The translations under genes and the position numbers were made by a program. Positions 17,049 to 25,613 of a stretch of 64,000 nt of DNA are shown here, piece after piece. Below the pieces are notes generated by a model. The model saw only the letters and a list, made by a program, of their open reading frames with translations, searched no databases and was not told where the DNA came from. This DNA is from Parasedimentitalea huanghaiensis. Lineage in GTDB: Bacteria; Pseudomonadota; Alphaproteobacteria; Rhodobacterales; Rhodobacteraceae. The stretch lies in contig NZ_WQLV01000007.1 of NCBI RefSeq assembly GCF_009753675.1, positions 186,001 to 250,000 of the forward strand. Reading direction: 5' to 3'. The first letter of the stretch is position 1; each line of letters begins with the position of its first letter.

Positions 17049-18016
17049 TGCAACTAAGCGCAGAACCAATCATCTACGGTCTTATTTTCATTGGCGTTTT
17101 GGTACTGGTCGAAGGCCTGTACCTTGTGGCCTTTGGCAAATCCATCAGCCTGAACAGCCGCGTTAACCGCCGACTGGAGATGCTGGATAAAAGCGGAGAT
17201 CGCGAACAGGTGCTGGAACAGCTGCGCAAGGAAATGCAGCAGCATATGCAGTCCCAGTCGATCCCGCTGTATTCCCTGCTAGCGGAAAAGGCGCAAAAGG
17301 CCGCAATCGCCTTCACCCCGCGACAGTTGATCATGATCATGGGCGGGTTGGCCGCATTGGCCTTTGTCGGTCTCAGCATTGGCACCGAAACCGAATTGCC
17401 AGTACGTATCATGGCGTCGGTCATCATTGGGGTTGCTGCAGTATTCATCTGGGTCAACAAAAAGGCCAAGACACGTATGGACATGATCGAGGAACAGCTG
17501 CCCGATGCTGTTGAATTGATTGTGAGAAGCCTGCGGGTTGGCCACCCTTTCTCTTCGGCTATCCAGATTGTCGCAAAAGAAGTCGACGACCCGCTCGCGA
17601 CCGAGTTTGGCATGATCGCAGACGAAAGCGCCTATGGCCGAGACGTCGGTGAGGCACTGAAAGAAATGGCTGAACGACTGGAAATGCAGGATATGCGTTT
17701 CCTTGCGGTCGCCGTGACCATTCAGCAGCAATCCGGGGGGAACCTGGCCGAGGTCCTAGCTGGTCTGGCCAAGGTCATCCGTGCCCGGTTCCGTCTGTTC
17801 CGCCGTGTCAAAGCAATCACAGCCGAAGCACAATGGTCGGGCAAGTTCCTCTCCGCCTTTCCTCTGCTGGCGCTAGGGGGCATTCTGGCCAAGGACCCAA
17901 ACTACTATGACACTGTCCTGGACCACCCCTACTTCATTCCCTGCTGTTTCATCGTGGGCGTGCTGTTGACCGTCAATCTGTTTGTCATGCGCGCGCTGAC
18001 CAACATTAAGGTATAA
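17048..18016 (+). CDS. tadB: Inner-membrane platform protein TadB
   Basis: A 322-residue polytopic protein of the GspF family that forms the platform on which CpaF acts. One N-terminal membrane helix, a paired segment at about 90-135, then the T2SSF domain (QLPDAVELIVRSLRVGHPFSSAIQIV) and two C-terminal helices. Start overlaps the cpaF stop; tadC follows after 12 bases. Together they form the usual TadA-TadB-TadC core. Confidence 0.94.
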   Translation: MQLSAEPIIYGLIFIGVLVLVEGLYLVAFGKSISLNSRVNRRLEMLDKSGDREQVLEQLRKEMQQHMQSQSIPLYSLLAEKAQKAAIAFTPRQLIMIMGGLAALAFVGLSIGTETELPVRIMASVIIGVAAVFIWVNKKAKTRMDMIEEQLPDAVELIVRSLRVGHPFSSAIQIVAKEVDDPLATEFGMIADESAYGRDVGEALKEMAERLEMQDMRFLAVAVTIQQQSGGNLAEVLAGLAKVIRARFRLFRRVKAITAEAQWSGKFLSAFPLLALGGILAKDPNYYDTVLDHPYFIPCCFIVGVLLTVNLFVMRALTNIKV

Positions 18017-18028
18017 GGGGCAAACACC

Positions 18029-19009
18029 GTGGAATTTCTCACAAGTATCAACGCCCAGATTACCAACCAACTGGGTGACTTTGGACCTCTTTTGGTGGTG
18101 GGGCTGCTGGGTCTGTTCATGATCCTGCTGACCATCCCGCTACTGTTGAACCAACGCGAAGACCCGTTGAAAAAGTTGAAAAAGCGCAACAATCCGGACG
18201 CTGGCTCAAAACCCAAGAAAGAACGGCTTCGTCAGGGCAACCGCAACGAACAATTGCAAAAATTTGCGAACTTCCTGGAACCGCAAGACGCCGAAGAGCT
18301 TTCCGCGATGGAGCTCAAACTCCGTCAGGCGGGGTATCAGTCCAAGGATTCTGTTCGCTTTTTCCACTTTGCCCAGTTTGCATTGGGCATCATCGGACTG
18401 ATTGCGGGCTTGTTTTTTGTTTACGTTCTGAACGCCGATATCGAATTTGACGGGCAACAGATGATGATCCGTATTATCGGCCCCGGTGGCGCTGGCTATA
18501 TGTTGCCAAAGTACTGGGTCACCCGCCGGATCGCCGAGCGCAAAGAGAACATTACAGCCGGTTTCCCCGATGCACTTGACCTGATGCTGGTCTGCGTCGA
18601 GGCGGGCCAGTCTCTGGATCAGGCCATCGTGCGCGTTGCCAAAGAGCTGCACGCCTCATACCCCGATCTGGCCGAAGAATTTGATGTCGTCGCTTACGAA
18701 ATGAAAGCAGGTAAGGACAAAGACAAGGTATTGCGCGATATGGCCACCCGCTGTGGAGTTCAGGATCTATCGTCCTTCGTTACCGTGATGATCCAATCGG
18801 CCACCTTCGGCACCTCGATCGCTGATGCGTTGCGCGTCTATGCTGCTGAAATGCGTGACAAACGCGTTATGCGAGCAGAAGAGGCCGCAAACAAGTTGCC
18901 AACAAAAATGACCCTTGCCACAATGGGACTGACACTACCGCCGCTGCTGATCATTCTGGTTGGCCCTTCAATGAAAGCGATCGGTAACCTTGGTAATATG
19001 AGCAACTAA
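18029..19009 (+). CDS. tadC: Inner-membrane platform protein TadC
   Basis: A 326-residue GspF-family partner of TadB. Membrane helices are near the N-terminus (LLVVGLLGLFMILLTIPLLL), about 110-160, and at the C-terminus; the T2SSF domain begins NITAGFPDALDLMLVCVEAGQSLD. The start is GTG at 18029 with AAGGGG nine bases upstream, coupled to tadB. The stop is three bases before tadD. Confidence 0.94.
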   Translation: MEFLTSINAQITNQLGDFGPLLVVGLLGLFMILLTIPLLLNQREDPLKKLKKRNNPDAGSKPKKERLRQGNRNEQLQKFANFLEPQDAEELSAMELKLRQAGYQSKDSVRFFHFAQFALGIIGLIAGLFFVYVLNADIEFDGQQMMIRIIGPGGAGYMLPKYWVTRRIAERKENITAGFPDALDLMLVCVEAGQSLDQAIVRVAKELHASYPDLAEEFDVVAYEMKAGKDKDKVLRDMATRCGVQDLSSFVTVMIQSATFGTSIADALRVYAAEMRDKRVMRAEEAANKLPTKMTLATMGLTLPPLLIILVGPSMKAIGNLGNMSN

Positions 19010-19012
19010 TAG

Positions 19013-19597
19013 ATGACTTCAAAAGATGGGGCTTCGCCCGCATCGCTTCGCAAGATCTTGATTGCCATCACCGCCAGTGCGGTGGTGGCCTCTTGCGGTT
19101 CAACCACTCCGGACCCCAGCAACCCCTGGGCTCCGGGTGTAGATCTTAATAAAGAAGCCGAAGATGGACTGGAAGTCGGCCATAGAATGATGACCGCAGG
19201 TCAGTACGAACTTGCCCTTGATGCGTTCACCCGCGCGGCATTGGAGCATGGAATGACCGGCGAAGTTCTCTCCAGCATGGGCTCAGCCAACCTGGGGCTG
19301 GGTCGCCTTGGTCAGGCAGAAAGCCTGTTGCGACGCGCGGTCAAGGAAGAGCCGGACTGGCCCGAGGCGATGAACAATTTGGGGGTCGTTCTGATGGAAC
19401 AGGGCAATTACGCCGAGGCAGAGCAGTTTTTGCGCCGCGCTTATGCCCTGGATAATGGCGAAAGTGACCCAATCCGCGAGAATCTGCGCTTGGCCCTCGC
19501 AAATTTGGAAAATTCTGCTAATACTACTGGACAAAACCAAGACTATGAATTGGTGCAACGTGGTGGGGGCAATTTCCTGATCCGTACGACGCCATGA
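19013..19597 (+). CDS. tadD: TPR lipoprotein TadD
   Basis: A 194-residue lipoprotein with N-terminal lipobox AVVASC and at least three tetratricopeptide repeats (GQYELALDAFTRAALEHG, GRLGQAESLLRRAVKEEP, GNYAEAEQFLRRAYALDN). TadD in other Tad systems helps the secretin reach the outer membrane. Starts three bases after the tadC stop and lacks a strong ribosome-binding site of its own, so it depends on coupling to tadC. Confidence 0.9.
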   Translation: MTSKDGASPASLRKILIAITASAVVASCGSTTPDPSNPWAPGVDLNKEAEDGLEVGHRMMTAGQYELALDAFTRAALEHGMTGEVLSSMGSANLGLGRLGQAESLLRRAVKEEPDWPEAMNNLGVVLMEQGNYAEAEQFLRRAYALDNGESDPIRENLRLALANLENSANTTGQNQDYELVQRGGGNFLIRTTP

Positions 19598-19625
19598 ACA
19601 AGGCAGAGCAGTAAAGGACGCAAAA

Positions 19626-20474
19626 ATGCGCCAAGTATTTCTTGTATCGGCATGTCTGGCTGGTGGACTATTCCTGTCTGCCTGCGCCAAAGATGATCCA
19701 GCGAGTGTCGAACGGGCGTTTCAGGACGTCAACGTGGTTGATGAAACCGACCTGAATGACGTCATGTTAAGTGCCGCTGACCCCAACGAGGCGGTCAGCT
19801 ATTTCACCAGATCATTGCAGGGCAATACCAACCGTATCGACCTGCAACGAGGTCTCGCCATATCTCTGGTCCGCGCCAAGCGGAACACCGAAGCTGTCTC
19901 AGCCTGGAAAAAGGTCAATTCTCTGGACGGCGCGACCAACGACGACAAGGTAGATCTGGCTGATGCCCTGATCCGCAACGGCGATTGGAAAGCCGCCAAA
20001 GCCGCATTGGACGACGTTCCCCCAACCCACGAGACCTTCAAACGTTATCGGCTAGAGGCGATGGTTGCGGATGCCAATAAAGAATGGAAAAGGGCCGACA
20101 GCTTCTATGAAATCGCGGTTTCGCTGACCACCCGTCCAGCGGGCGTCATGAACAACTGGGGCTATTCCAAACTGACCCGCGGCGATTATACTGATGCTGA
20201 ACGTCTGTTTGGCGAAGCCATCCGTCAGGATCAGGCGCTATTCACAGCCAAAAACAATCTGGTGCTGGCCCGTGGCGCACAACGCAATTACACGCTGCCT
20301 GTGATCCCAATGGGACAGATCGAACGGGCGCAGCTCTTGCATACCTTGGCGCTGACCGCGATCAAACAGGGTGATGTTTCAACCGGCGAAGGTCTGCTGC
20401 GTGACGCAATCAGCACCCACCCGCAGCATTTTGAAGAAGCTGTGCGCAGTCTGCGTGCACTGGAAAGCGCCTAA
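19626..20474 (+). CDS. Second TPR lipoprotein of the tad locus
   Basis: A 282-residue lipoprotein (lipobox LFLSAC at about 15-20) with degenerate tetratricopeptide repeats, for example GDYTDAERLFGEAIRQDQALFTAKNNL. It sits between tadD and the prepilin peptidase, three bases before the latter, so it is part of the same transcript. Likely a second pilotin-like or scaffold protein for outer-membrane assembly; the exact role is not known. Confidence 0.85.
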   Translation: MRQVFLVSACLAGGLFLSACAKDDPASVERAFQDVNVVDETDLNDVMLSAADPNEAVSYFTRSLQGNTNRIDLQRGLAISLVRAKRNTEAVSAWKKVNSLDGATNDDKVDLADALIRNGDWKAAKAALDDVPPTHETFKRYRLEAMVADANKEWKRADSFYEIAVSLTTRPAGVMNNWGYSKLTRGDYTDAERLFGEAIRQDQALFTAKNNLVLARGAQRNYTLPVIPMGQIERAQLLHTLALTAIKQGDVSTGEGLLRDAISTHPQHFEEAVRSLRALESA

Positions 20475-20477
20475 TAC

Positions 20478-20978
20478 ATGCTGGCAATTCCGGCCCATGT
20501 TGCTCTGTGGTTCCTGCCATTTGTGCTGCCCATCTGTTACACCATTATGCTCACCGATCTACGTGGCATGCGGATACCAAACTGGGCAGTAGACCTTACT
20601 GCGGTAATTTTTATCGTAGTGGGGCCATTTTTGATGTCCTGGACCGACTATGGCTGGCAGCTTCTGCATCTTCCAATTGGTGTTGGCCTCGGGTTCTTGT
20701 TCTACAGTGCAGGCATGATTGGCGCCGGAGATGGGAAATTTGCAGGCGCAGCCGCGCCTCTTGTGGCCTTTGCTGATCTCAGGATCATCTTGCTGATATT
20801 TACCGCAAATTTGCTGGCCAGCTTTGTCACGCACAGGATTGCCAAGCACACTCCACTGCGCCGCTTGGCCCCCGATTGGAAAAGCTGGGACGTCGGCCAA
20901 AGCAAATTCCCCATGGGCCTGTGCCTGGGCGGAACACTGGCAATCTATCTGATCCTTGGGGCGCTCTACGGCAGCTAA
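20478..20978 (+). CDS. tadV: A24 prepilin peptidase (CpaA/TadV)
   Basis: A 166-residue membrane aspartic peptidase that cuts the Flp prepilins. It has about four hydrophobic segments and both catalytic aspartates: D27 in IMLTDLRGMRIPN and the GxGD motif GAGDGKF at about 83-89. No N-methylation domain is present, as usual for TadV. It begins three bases after the preceding TPR gene. Finding it at the end of the locus accounts for pilin processing. Confidence 0.9.
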   Translation: MLAIPAHVALWFLPFVLPICYTIMLTDLRGMRIPNWAVDLTAVIFIVVGPFLMSWTDYGWQLLHLPIGVGLGFLFYSAGMIGAGDGKFAGAAAPLVAFADLRIILLIFTANLLASFVTHRIAKHTPLRRLAPDWKSWDVGQSKFPMGLCLGGTLAIYLILGALYGS

Positions 20979-21155
20979 TACGATCCAGTTGCCTAAATCC
21001 CGAGAGACTTAACGCAGCTTGCGCATCGCACAATCGCTGAATTGCTACAGCTTTGCCCCGCTCGTGCCACAGTGCTGAATAAACTGTTCCCAAACGACAC
21101 CTCTCAACTTTGTTGAGCGTGCCGCGATACAGTGACCAGATACAGGCCTCGACCA

Positions 21156-22463
21156 ATGAACATGCAGACTTCCCACGTGACGGCCCCGCCTGCCCCAAAG
21201 GGCATGGAACAAATGCAGCTACCGCTGGTGATGATGCGTGACATCCTGCTGAAAACCATCTTCCGCAAAAATGTCGATATGGTCAGCGAAATAGCCGAGG
21301 CCATCTGTCTGCCAATGTCGGTCACCCAAGAGCTGGTGGATATTGCCCGCGAGCAAAGGCTGTTGGAAGCGACCGGCACCTTGAACGCCAACAGCGGAAA
21401 TGAAATGGGCTATCAGCTGACCGACGCCGGTAAGGCCCGCGCGCTGGATGCCCTTGCCCAGTCCGAGTATTTTGGCGCTATGCCGGTGCCGCTGGATGTC
21501 TACCGCGAACAGGTCAAACGCCAGTCGATCCGCAATATCCAGGTCAATCGCAAACAGTTGACCAATGCCATGGGCCATCTGGTTCTTCCGGATAGCCTGC
21601 TGGACCACCTCGGCCCCGCCGTCAGCGCGGGTCGTTCGATCCTGATGTATGGCCCACCCGGCAATGGTAAGTCCTCTATCTCAAACGGTATTCGCGATGC
21701 CTTGGGCGATCAGGTCTACGTGCCACGGGCTATCGAATATGCCGGTCAGGTGATCACCGTCTATGACCCGATTGTTCATACCGCTGTGGAGCAGGTAGAG
21801 GACGATCCCAATGCCCTACGCCGCACCCGCCGCTTTGACAGCCGTTACGTCTGCTGCGAGCGCCCAACCGTGGTCACCGGCGGTGAACTGACCCTTTCGA
21901 TGCTGGATCTGGTCTATAACCCAACCGCACGCACCTATCAGGCCCCCCTACAGCTAAAGGCAACCGGCGGCATTTTCATCGTTGATGACTTGGGACGACA
22001 GGCCGAACCTCCACAGGCCCTGATCAACCGCTGGATTGTTCCGCTGGAAGAAAGCAAAGATATCCTGGCTCTCCAATCGGGTGAGAAATTTGAGGTGCCG
22101 TTTGATACCCTTGTGATCTTCTCGACCAACTATCACCCCAACGAGATCTTTGATCAGGCGGCCCTGCGTCGGATTTTCTTCAAGATCAAGATCGACGGCC
22201 CAAGTCAGGAAAACTTCCTGAAAATCTTTGCCCTCGTCGCCCGAAAAAAGGGTTTGTCGCTGGATGAGGCTACACTGGTGCATCTTCTTAAAAACAAATA
22301 CCCAACGATCGAAAACACCTACGCAAACTATCAGCCAGTGTTCCTGATCGACCAGATGATCGCCATCTGCGAATTTGAGGGCATCCCAAATCAGATGTCC
22401 CCGGACCTGATTGACCGCGCCTGGGCCAACATGTTCGTCAACGACGAAGTGATCGTGAAGTAG
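21156..22463 (+). CDS. AAA+ ATPase following the tad locus
   Basis: A 435-residue ATPase. Residues about 20-110 resemble a winged-helix segment (VSEIAEAICLPMSVTQELVD ... GYQLTDAGKARA). The AAA+ module has Walker A GPPGNGKS (166-173), Walker B GGIFIVDDLGR (about 271-281) and a sensor-1-like stretch LVIFSTNYHP. Genes of this type commonly follow tad loci in this group of bacteria (family knowledge), but no role is established. The ATG at 21156 is chosen over a GTG at 21132; both have weak ribosome-binding sites. A 177-base gap separates it from tadV, so it may have its own promoter. Confidence 0.82.
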   Translation: MNMQTSHVTAPPAPKGMEQMQLPLVMMRDILLKTIFRKNVDMVSEIAEAICLPMSVTQELVDIAREQRLLEATGTLNANSGNEMGYQLTDAGKARALDALAQSEYFGAMPVPLDVYREQVKRQSIRNIQVNRKQLTNAMGHLVLPDSLLDHLGPAVSAGRSILMYGPPGNGKSSISNGIRDALGDQVYVPRAIEYAGQVITVYDPIVHTAVEQVEDDPNALRRTRRFDSRYVCCERPTVVTGGELTLSMLDLVYNPTARTYQAPLQLKATGGIFIVDDLGRQAEPPQALINRWIVPLEESKDILALQSGEKFEVPFDTLVIFSTNYHPNEIFDQAALRRIFFKIKIDGPSQENFLKIFALVARKKGLSLDEATLVHLLKNKYPTIENTYANYQPVFLIDQMIAICEFEGIPNQMSPDLIDRAWANMFVNDEVIVK

Positions 22464-22545
22464 GCGCGTAAAACAGCGCAACGTCAGTCACCCTCCCGCC
22501 ATCAATACCTCTATGCTGCTCCCAACCTCAAACTGGAGCCGCTAA

Positions 22546-22968
22546 ATGACCGATATCGAAACCCGCATCCGCGACAGCTTTGCCCGGCAAAGCATGATGC
22601 AAACCCTCGGTGCAGAAATAGACGAGGTCAGTGAAGGTAAGGTCGTCATAACCGCCCCCATCCTGCCCTCTAGCCGCCAGCAACATGATGTTGCTCATGC
22701 TGCGCTCAGTTTTGCCATCGGCGACACCGCCGCCGGCTATGCCGCCTTGACCAAGATGCCTGATGATCAGGAAGTGATGACCGCCGAGATCAAGATCAAC
22801 TTGCTAGCGCCGGGGGCTGGTGACTATCTGCGTGCAACCGGGCGTGTCATCAAACCCGGCCGCCGGCTGGTTGTCGTCACAGCCGAGGTCCACGCCATCA
22901 CAGAGAGTTCTGAAAAGCTGATCGCAATTCTTCAGGGCACCATGGTCCCAGTTGCAAAGCAGGGTTAA
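22546..22968 (+). CDS. PaaI-type hotdog thioesterase
   Basis: A 140-residue single-hotdog acyl-CoA thioesterase of the PaaI/YigI type. The conserved segment RQQHDVAHAALSFAIGDTAAGYAA carries the Asn/Asp-Gly-like turn and catalytic acidic residue, and ITAEIKINLLAPGAG follows. GGAG lies seven bases before the ATG. It converges on a LytTR regulator gene three bases away. Substrate not predictable from here. Confidence 0.85.
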   Translation: MTDIETRIRDSFARQSMMQTLGAEIDEVSEGKVVITAPILPSSRQQHDVAHAALSFAIGDTAAGYAALTKMPDDQEVMTAEIKINLLAPGAGDYLRATGRVIKPGRRLVVVTAEVHAITESSEKLIAILQGTMVPVAKQG

Positions 22969-22971
22969 GGT

Positions 22972-23718
22972 CTAGATCAAACCTGCCTGCTTTGCCGCCG
23001 CGCGAAAACTACGGCTTACCGGGACTTCACTTTCGTCCGCCATCAGCAACATGTCTCGCCCGTTCTGGCTTCGGGCGTGGCGCACCGCACCCTTCGCCAC
23101 CCAGTGCGACCGGTGCACACGTTGGCCCGCACCAGAGCCCAATCGCTCGACCACATCGCCAAACCTGAGCAACAAAAGCTCTTGCCCGGCCTCTGTCACA
23201 ACCAGAGTGTAGTGATCCTGCGCCTCCAACCGAACAAGGGCCCCACGTTTCTCGACGGCAAGTCTACCCATCAGCCAGTCGTCGGTTCGCGGTTCTGGTT
23301 GAGGCGCGTTTTGGACCGCTGTTGGCCCAGAGGACAAGAGCAACAAAATGCCCTCAACCCCCAGGGCAACAATCAGTATTACACTGAAAAGAAACCCAAA
23401 CGCCGCCCAACTGGCTGCAACACCAAAGCAGATCTTATTGATCCAGACAATCATCACCCCAAGAACCGCAGCATAGGGCAGATGCGACGCCAGCCGCCAT
23501 TGCCAGGCCCAGTCCCATCCCCCCAACAGGCGGCGCAGCGCCTCCAGTCCCATGGACAGGCCCAGCACCAGCGCCCAATAGCCCAGACGCGGGCCAAGGG
23601 GCATCAGCTCAAACGTACCAAATGGCCCAAGGGTACTGGCCAAAAGTACAAACAGCAGCCAGGCCACTCCCCAGCGCAGCCAAGCAAATTGCCAAATTTC
23701 ACGAAGCGTCAGTGACAT
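22972..23718 (-). CDS. Membrane-bound LytTR transcriptional regulator
   Basis: A 248-residue regulator with four predicted membrane helices in the first 125 residues and a C-terminal LytTR DNA-binding domain (RLEAQDHYTLVVTEAGQELLLLRFGDVVERL ... VHRSHWVAKGAV, split here). LytTR domains bind direct repeats in the major groove by beta strands. No histidine kinase is nearby, so the membrane part is probably the sensor. ATG 23718 is chosen over a GTG at 23763. It diverges from a small DUF2306-like membrane protein that may be its target. Confidence 0.88.
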   Translation of the reverse strand: MSLTLREIWQFAWLRWGVAWLLFVLLASTLGPFGTFELMPLGPRLGYWALVLGLSMGLEALRRLLGGWDWAWQWRLASHLPYAAVLGVMIVWINKICFGVAASWAAFGFLFSVILIVALGVEGILLLLSSGPTAVQNAPQPEPRTDDWLMGRLAVEKRGALVRLEAQDHYTLVVTEAGQELLLLRFGDVVERLGSGAGQRVHRSHWVAKGAVRHARSQNGRDMLLMADESEVPVSRSFRAAAKQAGLI

Positions 23719-23832
23719 GTACGGTTTTACCCTGTTATTCGCGCAGTGTTTCCTGCCATTCACGTATCCCGCTTTGCACTGTCTGAGGTCAAGCCTGCAT
23801 AGCTTTTGAAGCTATTCACCAGGACACGTCCC

Positions 23833-24231
23833 ATGCATCTCACCCCACTGTTGTCGGCTTCTAGTGTTATCCAGATACACACCCTCGCCGCCCTGACACT
23901 TCTTCCCTTAACCGTAACGATTTTCTCTCTACCGCGCGGCGACAGGCGTCATCGCTGGCTGGGATGGTGCTGGGTTGTACTGATGACAACCGTAGCTGTG
24001 TCCAGCCTTGCCATTCACCAGGTCCAGTTGATCGGCCGTTTCAGCCCCATTCACATTCTATCGGCCCTTGCACTTGTTGGCTTGGCTCAGGCCGTAACCG
24101 CCGCACGACGCAAAGATGTCCTGCGTCACAGACGCACCATGGTGAGCATGACGTGGGGCGCCTTGGTCGTGGCTGGGCTGTTCACGCTGCTCCCGGGACG
24201 CATTCTGTTCCAGGTCCTCACTGGTGGCTAA
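23833..24231 (+). CDS. DUF2306-like small membrane protein
   Basis: A 132-residue protein with four hydrophobic segments and the spaced pattern of His residues typical of DUF2306 (IHTLAALTLLPLTV, HRWLGWCWVVLM, SPIHILSALALVGLAQA, RHRRTMVSMTWGALVVAGLF). The conserved histidines suggest haem or metal binding, but this is not established. ATG 23833 follows AGGA; the frame before it (TTG 23806) is rejected. It diverges from the LytTR gene. An intrinsic terminator follows directly. Confidence 0.75.
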   Translation: MHLTPLLSASSVIQIHTLAALTLLPLTVTIFSLPRGDRRHRWLGWCWVVLMTTVAVSSLAIHQVQLIGRFSPIHILSALALVGLAQAVTAARRKDVLRHRRTMVSMTWGALVVAGLFTLLPGRILFQVLTGG

Positions 24232-24232
24232 C

Positions 24233-24272
24233 AACAAAGGCGGCCCTCACGAGCCGCCCTTGTTTCTTTTTG
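24233..24272. terminator. Bidirectional intrinsic terminator
   Basis: AACAAAGGCGGC pairs with GCCGCCCTTGTT around a short loop, one mismatch. Read + it ends the DUF2306-like gene with TTTCTTTTT; read - it follows folD with CTTTGTTGTT. It lies between the convergent genes. Confidence 0.8.
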
Positions 24273-24284
24273 CCTTAAATACTC
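24262..24284 (-). repeat. 23-bp post-stop element, folD copy
   Basis: Read on the minus strand: GAGTATTT, then AAG, GCAA, AA, AGAAAC. It starts 27 bases after the folD stop. The same 23-bp form recurs at 38481-38503, 47008-47030 and 47054-47076. Confidence 0.7.
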
Positions 24285-24311
24285 AAATCCGGCATCACCA
24301 TTGGCGCAGGA

Positions 24312-25211
24312 TCAGGCGGTCAGCCCCTCCGGCTCAGCCAAGCCATTGGCGCGGCAGCAGGCCGTGACCGTATTGGCCAGAAGGCAGGCAATGGTCATTG
24401 GACCAACCCCGCCCGGCACCGGCGTGATGGCGCTGGCGACCTCGGCTACCTCGGCGAAATCGACATCTCCCAGCAGCTTCGTCTTACCGGGTTTTTCTGG
24501 ATGTGGGATGCGGGTGATGCCAACGTCGATCACTGTGGCGCCGGGCTTCACCCAATCCCTTTTGACCATCTCGGCCCGGCCAACGGCCGCAACCAGAATA
24601 TCAGCGTCGCGACAAACTGCGGCTAAGTCCTGTGTGCGCGAATGTGCGATGGTCACAGTACAGTTTTGCTGCAGCAAAAGCTGGGCCATCGGCTTACCAA
24701 ACAAGTTCGAACGTCCGATCACCACAGCATTTTTGCCCGACATGTTACCCACTTGATCACGCAGCAGCATCAGGCAACCCAACGGAGTACAGGACACAAG
24801 GCCCTTTTCCCCACTTGCCAGCAGACCCGCGTTCACCACGCTCAACCCGTCCACGTCCTTCGACGGATCAATACGGGCCACCACGCGGCGTTCATCCAGA
24901 TGGTCTGGCACTGGGAATTGGCAAAGGATGCCATGCACCTTCGGGTCCGCGTTCAGCTCATCGATCAGCGCAAACAGGTCTTCTTCGGAGGTATCCGCAG
25001 GCAGCTTGTGCTCGAACGAAGCCATACCAGCCTCGACCGTGCTCTTGTGTTTGGCCGCGACATAGACCTCGGACGCCGGGTCCATGCCCACCAGAACCAC
25101 AGCCAGACCAGGCGTAATGCCATTCTCTTCTTTCAGGCGGGCAACATGTCCTGCCACTTTTTCACGCACGGTGGCGGCAAAGGCCTTACCGTCAATAATA
25201 CTTGCTGCCAT
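24312..25211 (-). CDS. folD: Methylenetetrahydrofolate dehydrogenase/cyclohydrolase
   Basis: Bifunctional enzyme interconverting 5,10-methylene-, methenyl- and 10-formyl-tetrahydrofolate. The 299-residue protein has the catalytic YVAAK (Y50, K54, as in other FolD) and the NADP-binding segment [21 protein letters not shown] 25211 has AAGGGA eight bases upstream. It lies with chorismate mutase and fhs on the same strand; FolD and Fhs catalyse successive steps of C1-folate metabolism. Confidence 0.96.
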   Translation of the reverse strand: MAASIIDGKAFAATVREKVAGHVARLKEENGITPGLAVVLVGMDPASEVYVAAKHKSTVEAGMASFEHKLPADTSEEDLFALIDELNADPKVHGILCQFPVPDHLDERRVVARIDPSKDVDGLSVVNAGLLASGEKGLVSCTPLGCLMLLRDQVGNMSGKNAVVIGRSNLFGKPMAQLLLQQNCTVTIAHSRTQDLAAVCRDADILVAAVGRAEMVKRDWVKPGATVIDVGITRIPHPEKPGKTKLLGDVDFAEVAEVASAITPVPGGVGPMTIACLLANTVTACCRANGLAEPEGLTA

Positions 25212-25250
25212 TGTTCTTTCCCTTTCCCCCGAGCTTTGAAAGAAGCCCGT

Positions 25251-25556
25251 TCAAATTTCCCGTATGACCCGCGCTTCTCGCGCAATTGACCAGTCAATCA
25301 GGTGCCGCCACAGTGTGTCCACCAGCTCCGGGTCCAGCCCTTCATCACCAGCTGCGTCGCGTACCTTGCTGACCACATCTTCTACCCGCTGTGGTATACG
25401 TGCTGGCAAACCGTTAATTTGCTTTAGCGCAATTGCCCGGTCGATATAAGCCGCCCGTTCACGCAACAGCGAAACCAGTGTGGCATCCAGCTTGTCGATT
25501 TCTGCCCGCACGGCGCTCATGTCCATGCATGCTTGAGGTGAAGTCAATTGGGTCAT
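25251..25556 (-). CDS. Chorismate mutase, AroQ type
   Basis: A 101-residue all-helical chorismate mutase, which turns chorismate into prephenate for Phe and Tyr. It shows the AroQ pattern: DKLDATLVSLLRERAAYIDRAIALK with the active-site Arg and Lys, PQRVEDVVSKV, and a C-terminal helix LWRHLIDWSIAREARVIR. The ribosome-binding site AGGAG (25565-25569) is eight bases before the ATG, and its first two bases are inside a strong hairpin. It lies between fhs and folD, an odd place for aromatic biosynthesis but compatible with one operon. Confidence 0.9.
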   Translation of the reverse strand: MTQLTSPQACMDMSAVRAEIDKLDATLVSLLRERAAYIDRAIALKQINGLPARIPQRVEDVVSKVRDAAGDEGLDPELVDTLWRHLIDWSIAREARVIREI

Positions 25557-25567
25557 GTCTCAAACTC

Positions 25568-25596
25568 CTGCGGCCCGGGGATCCCCCGGGCCGCAG
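25568..25596 (-). promoter_or_regulatory. 13-bp GC hairpin between fhs and chorismate mutase
   Basis: A perfect 13-bp stem (25568-25580 with 25584-25596) and a three-base loop ATC. In the coding direction it follows the fhs stop by 17 bases and ends inside the AGGAG ribosome-binding site of the chorismate mutase gene. No T-run follows, so it is not a clear terminator. It could stabilise fhs mRNA or lower translation of the next gene. Confidence 0.6.
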
Positions 25597-25613
25597 AAAG
25601 CGTATTTTGCAAC

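Noticed and set aside
21132-21155. GTG start for the AAA+ ATPase
   Set aside because: It adds eight residues without conservation clues, and the ATG at 21156 is the simpler choice; the matter remains open.
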